DNA of 43,253 nucleotides from positions 1 to 43,253 of the forward strand of contig JBGVRH010000079.1 in NCBI GenBank assembly GCA_045128275.1, read 5' to 3'. Numbering within the stretch: the first letter of the stretch is position 1; each line of letters opens with the position of its first letter. This DNA is from CAMEON01 sp045128275. GTDB taxonomy: Bacteria > Bacillota > Clostridia > Oscillospirales > CAG-272. This document shows positions 42,067 to 43,253 of this stretch, in pieces. A program made the translations under genes and the position numbers. The notes under the pieces are model-generated. The model saw only the letters and a list, made by a program, of their open reading frames with translations. It was not told the DNA's origin and did no database searches.

Positions 42067-42330
42067 TTATTTGATCAACATATCGTCGATTTCTTGCATT
42101 CTTTCCATGTCTAGGTAAAACCCTTTTCCGGAGACCTTAATAATGGGATACCCATATGTTTGTAGGTAGACAATATTTCTCCCTATGGTTTTTCTATCGC
42201 ACGGCACATGAATATCGTTCAGGTAATTGCATATCGCGCTCTGACTTACTGGAAATTCTTTTGACGAATAAGCCTTAAGCACATTTAGCACATAAAGTAT
42301 GATCGCTTTGTTTGCTATCTTTTTCTTCAT
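42067..42330 (-). CDS. Stand-alone HTH domain of WYL-regulator type
   Basis: 87 aa behind GGGGAGG. It starts KKKIANKAIILYVLNVLKAY and contains FPVSQSAICNYLNDI, CDRKTIGRNIVYLQTYG and GKGFYLD. This is the winged HTH that normally begins WYL-domain regulators (300 aa or more). Here it stops right after that domain, so it is either truncated or a genuine one-domain regulator. It lies in the AT-rich island with its own promoter and the 121-aa partner downstream. Confidence 0.8.
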   Translation of the reverse strand: MKKKIANKAIILYVLNVLKAYSSKEFPVSQSAICNYLNDIHVPCDRKTIGRNIVYLQTYGYPIIKVSGKGFYLDMERMQEIDDMLIK

Positions 42331-42359
42331 GTTATCCTCCCCTGCATGCCTCTATATTT

Positions 42360-42368
42360 ATTATACCA
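42360..42368 (-). promoter_or_regulatory. Extended -10 promoter of the HTH gene
   Basis: TGGTATAAT on the minus strand supplies an extended -10, with no good -35 box at the right distance. The start codon is at 42330. Confidence 0.6.
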
Positions 42369-42434
42369 TATAAGCATGGTCAAAACTCGCCCATGTATGG
42401 ATTGCAACACAAGATTTACACTTTGTTAACAAAG

Positions 42435-42462
42435 AAAGGAGATGAACAATACCATCTCCTTT
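42435..42462 (-). terminator. Terminator of the nitroreductase gene
   Basis: AAAGGAGATG and CATCTCCTTT form a perfect 10-bp stem around an 8-nt loop, with CTTTG following on the minus strand. Confidence 0.75.
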
Positions 42463-42487
42463 TGAATCACAATACTTCTTGAAAGGA

Positions 42488-43018
42488 TCACTCCACCTCA
42501 CTCACCAGCTCGTCCATCCCCTTCCGCTTCTTCTCGCGGAGCTTGTCCCCCTCCTTGGGGTAGCCGAGGGTAATGACCATCTTCACGTCCCCGTCCAGGT
42601 GGCAGATCTCCCGGATCTTATCGCTGTCCAGCCAGCCCAGGATGCAGGTGCCCAGTCCCTGCTCGGTGGCGGCGAGGGTGATGTGGGCGGCGAGGATGCC
42701 CATGTCGATGGAGCGGTAGTCGATGCCCTTGGCCTTGGCACCCAGGGCGGCGGTGGCGACGTAGGGCTTTTCGGAGATGACCAGCAGGATGGGGGCATCC
42801 GAGGCGAACTTATTCATGCCCATGCCCTGCACTGCCTTGGCCACCTTAGCAGCGGCCTCCCCACGGCAGACGGTGACGTGGTAGGGCTGACCGTTGCAGG
42901 CCGAGGGGGAGAAGCGGGCGATCTCCAGGATGGCGGTGAGCTTCTCATCCTCCACGGGGCGGGCGGGGTCGTAGGCGCGGGTGGACTGGCGGGTGGCGGC
43001 TAAGGTGGTGAAGTCCAT
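42488..43018 (-). CDS. Nitroreductase family protein
   Basis: 176 aa from ATG 43018, 7 nt after AAAAAGGAG; the longer frame to 43150 runs through the inverted-repeat region and is rejected. It begins MDFTTLAATRQSTRAYDPAR and contains RFSPSACNGQPYHV, the FMN-contacting N-terminal pattern, then DMGILAAHITLAATEQGLGTC and ILGWLD, the rest of the family core. It probably uses FMN and NAD(P)H to reduce nitro or quinone compounds; the natural substrate is unknown. Single gene. Confidence 0.9.
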   Translation of the reverse strand: MDFTTLAATRQSTRAYDPARPVEDEKLTAILEIARFSPSACNGQPYHVTVCRGEAAAKVAKAVQGMGMNKFASDAPILLVISEKPYVATAALGAKAKGIDYRSIDMGILAAHITLAATEQGLGTCILGWLDSDKIREICHLDGDVKMVITLGYPKEGDKLREKKRKGMDELVSEVE

Positions 43019-43091
43019 TTTGGGTCTCCTTTTTGTGAGATATGGTTGGGGGGATTTCAAATTTGGGTTTGTCGGGGCGATAAACCCAATA

Positions 43092-43253
43092 ATGAATAAT
43101 GAATGATGAATAATGAATAATTGTGGACGGAAACCTTCGGTTTCCCGCATTTTATATCAAATCAATGGAGAAATCCGTAGGATTTCAACCGAAATTATTC
43201 ATTATTCATTAGCCGCTTGCGGCGACTTCATTATTCATTAGCAGTTTATCGGA
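43092..43253. repeat. Nested inverted repeat element of TTCATTATTCATT type
   Basis: GATGAATAATGAATAATT (43105-43122) pairs with AATTATTCATTATTCATT (43193-43210), 17 of 18 positions. Inside are two smaller hairpins, GGAAACC-TTC-GGTTTCC (43130-43146) and AAATCC-GTA-GGATTT (43171-43185). After the right arm come GCCGC-TT-GCGGC and another TTCATTATTCATTAG. No gene. It looks like a small non-coding mobile or extragenic repeat cut by the right edge. Confidence 0.8.

Overview
The window is a GC-rich stretch (roughly 60% by eye) of a bacterial chromosome. It is most like an uncultured gut Clostridia (Bacillota; Oscillospirales/Christensenellales-like). The signs are near-universal AGGAG ribosome sites, sigma-A promoters with an extended -10, exported proteins with Thr/Glu/Pro linkers, many glycoside hydrolases, DUF5058 and Glt-symporter genes, and a purine-type riboswitch. 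The taxonomic placement is inference. No rRNA, tRNA, CRISPR array or transposase gene was seen.

Layout, left to right. (1) 1-7350: an MFS transporter fused to a GH2 glycosidase (cut by the left edge), translationally coupled to a secreted GH123-like protein. Then come a metallo-beta-lactamase-fold gene with a textbook promoter and a 430-bp gap with repeats. (2) 7350-10810, minus strand: a compact RiPP-like cluster of an 82-aa Cys-containing precursor-like peptide, an attenuator-like terminator, a membrane-anchored protein, an HprK-like kinase, a radical SAM/SPASM enzyme and a PqqD-like peptide-binding protein. The last four genes overlap. (3) 10809-17069, minus: a 2086-aa exoprotein joining a calcineurin-type phosphoesterase to a vWA domain, with a Cys-containing C-terminal anchor. 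(4) 17322-23010, minus: M20 peptidase, two membrane proteins, Glt-type symporter, and a PlsC-like acyltransferase carrying a zinc ribbon. (5) 23136-28823: GH127-type lipoprotein divergent from an AraC regulator, then a secreted TIM-barrel protein. (6) 28920-33900: an orphan sugar-binding lipoprotein and a four-gene operon (DUF5698, MazG-like, alpha/beta hydrolase, unknown), then YjbR/MmcQ and HAD genes. (7) 33913-36446, minus: TGS-domain nucleoside kinase behind a purine-type riboswitch with a terminator, and an unknown gene. (8) 36477-40551, plus: an operon of a glycosidase-like protein, mannose-6-phosphate isomerase and a ROK sugar kinase. (9) 40568-43253: SGNH esterase lipoprotein, an AT-rich island with a WYL-less HTH protein, a nitroreductase, and a nested inverted repeat at the right edge.

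The theme is capture and breakdown of host or plant glycans. Surface enzymes (GH123-like, GH127, SGNH esterase, TIM-barrel exoprotein) and a binding lipoprotein feed transporters and cytoplasmic enzymes (GH2 fusion, ManA, ROK kinase). Set into this are two less ordinary systems: the RiPP-like cluster and the riboswitch-controlled nucleoside kinase. Three otherwise unrelated exoproteins share a G-C-x-S plus hydrophobic plus basic C-terminus, which suggests one common surface-anchoring route.
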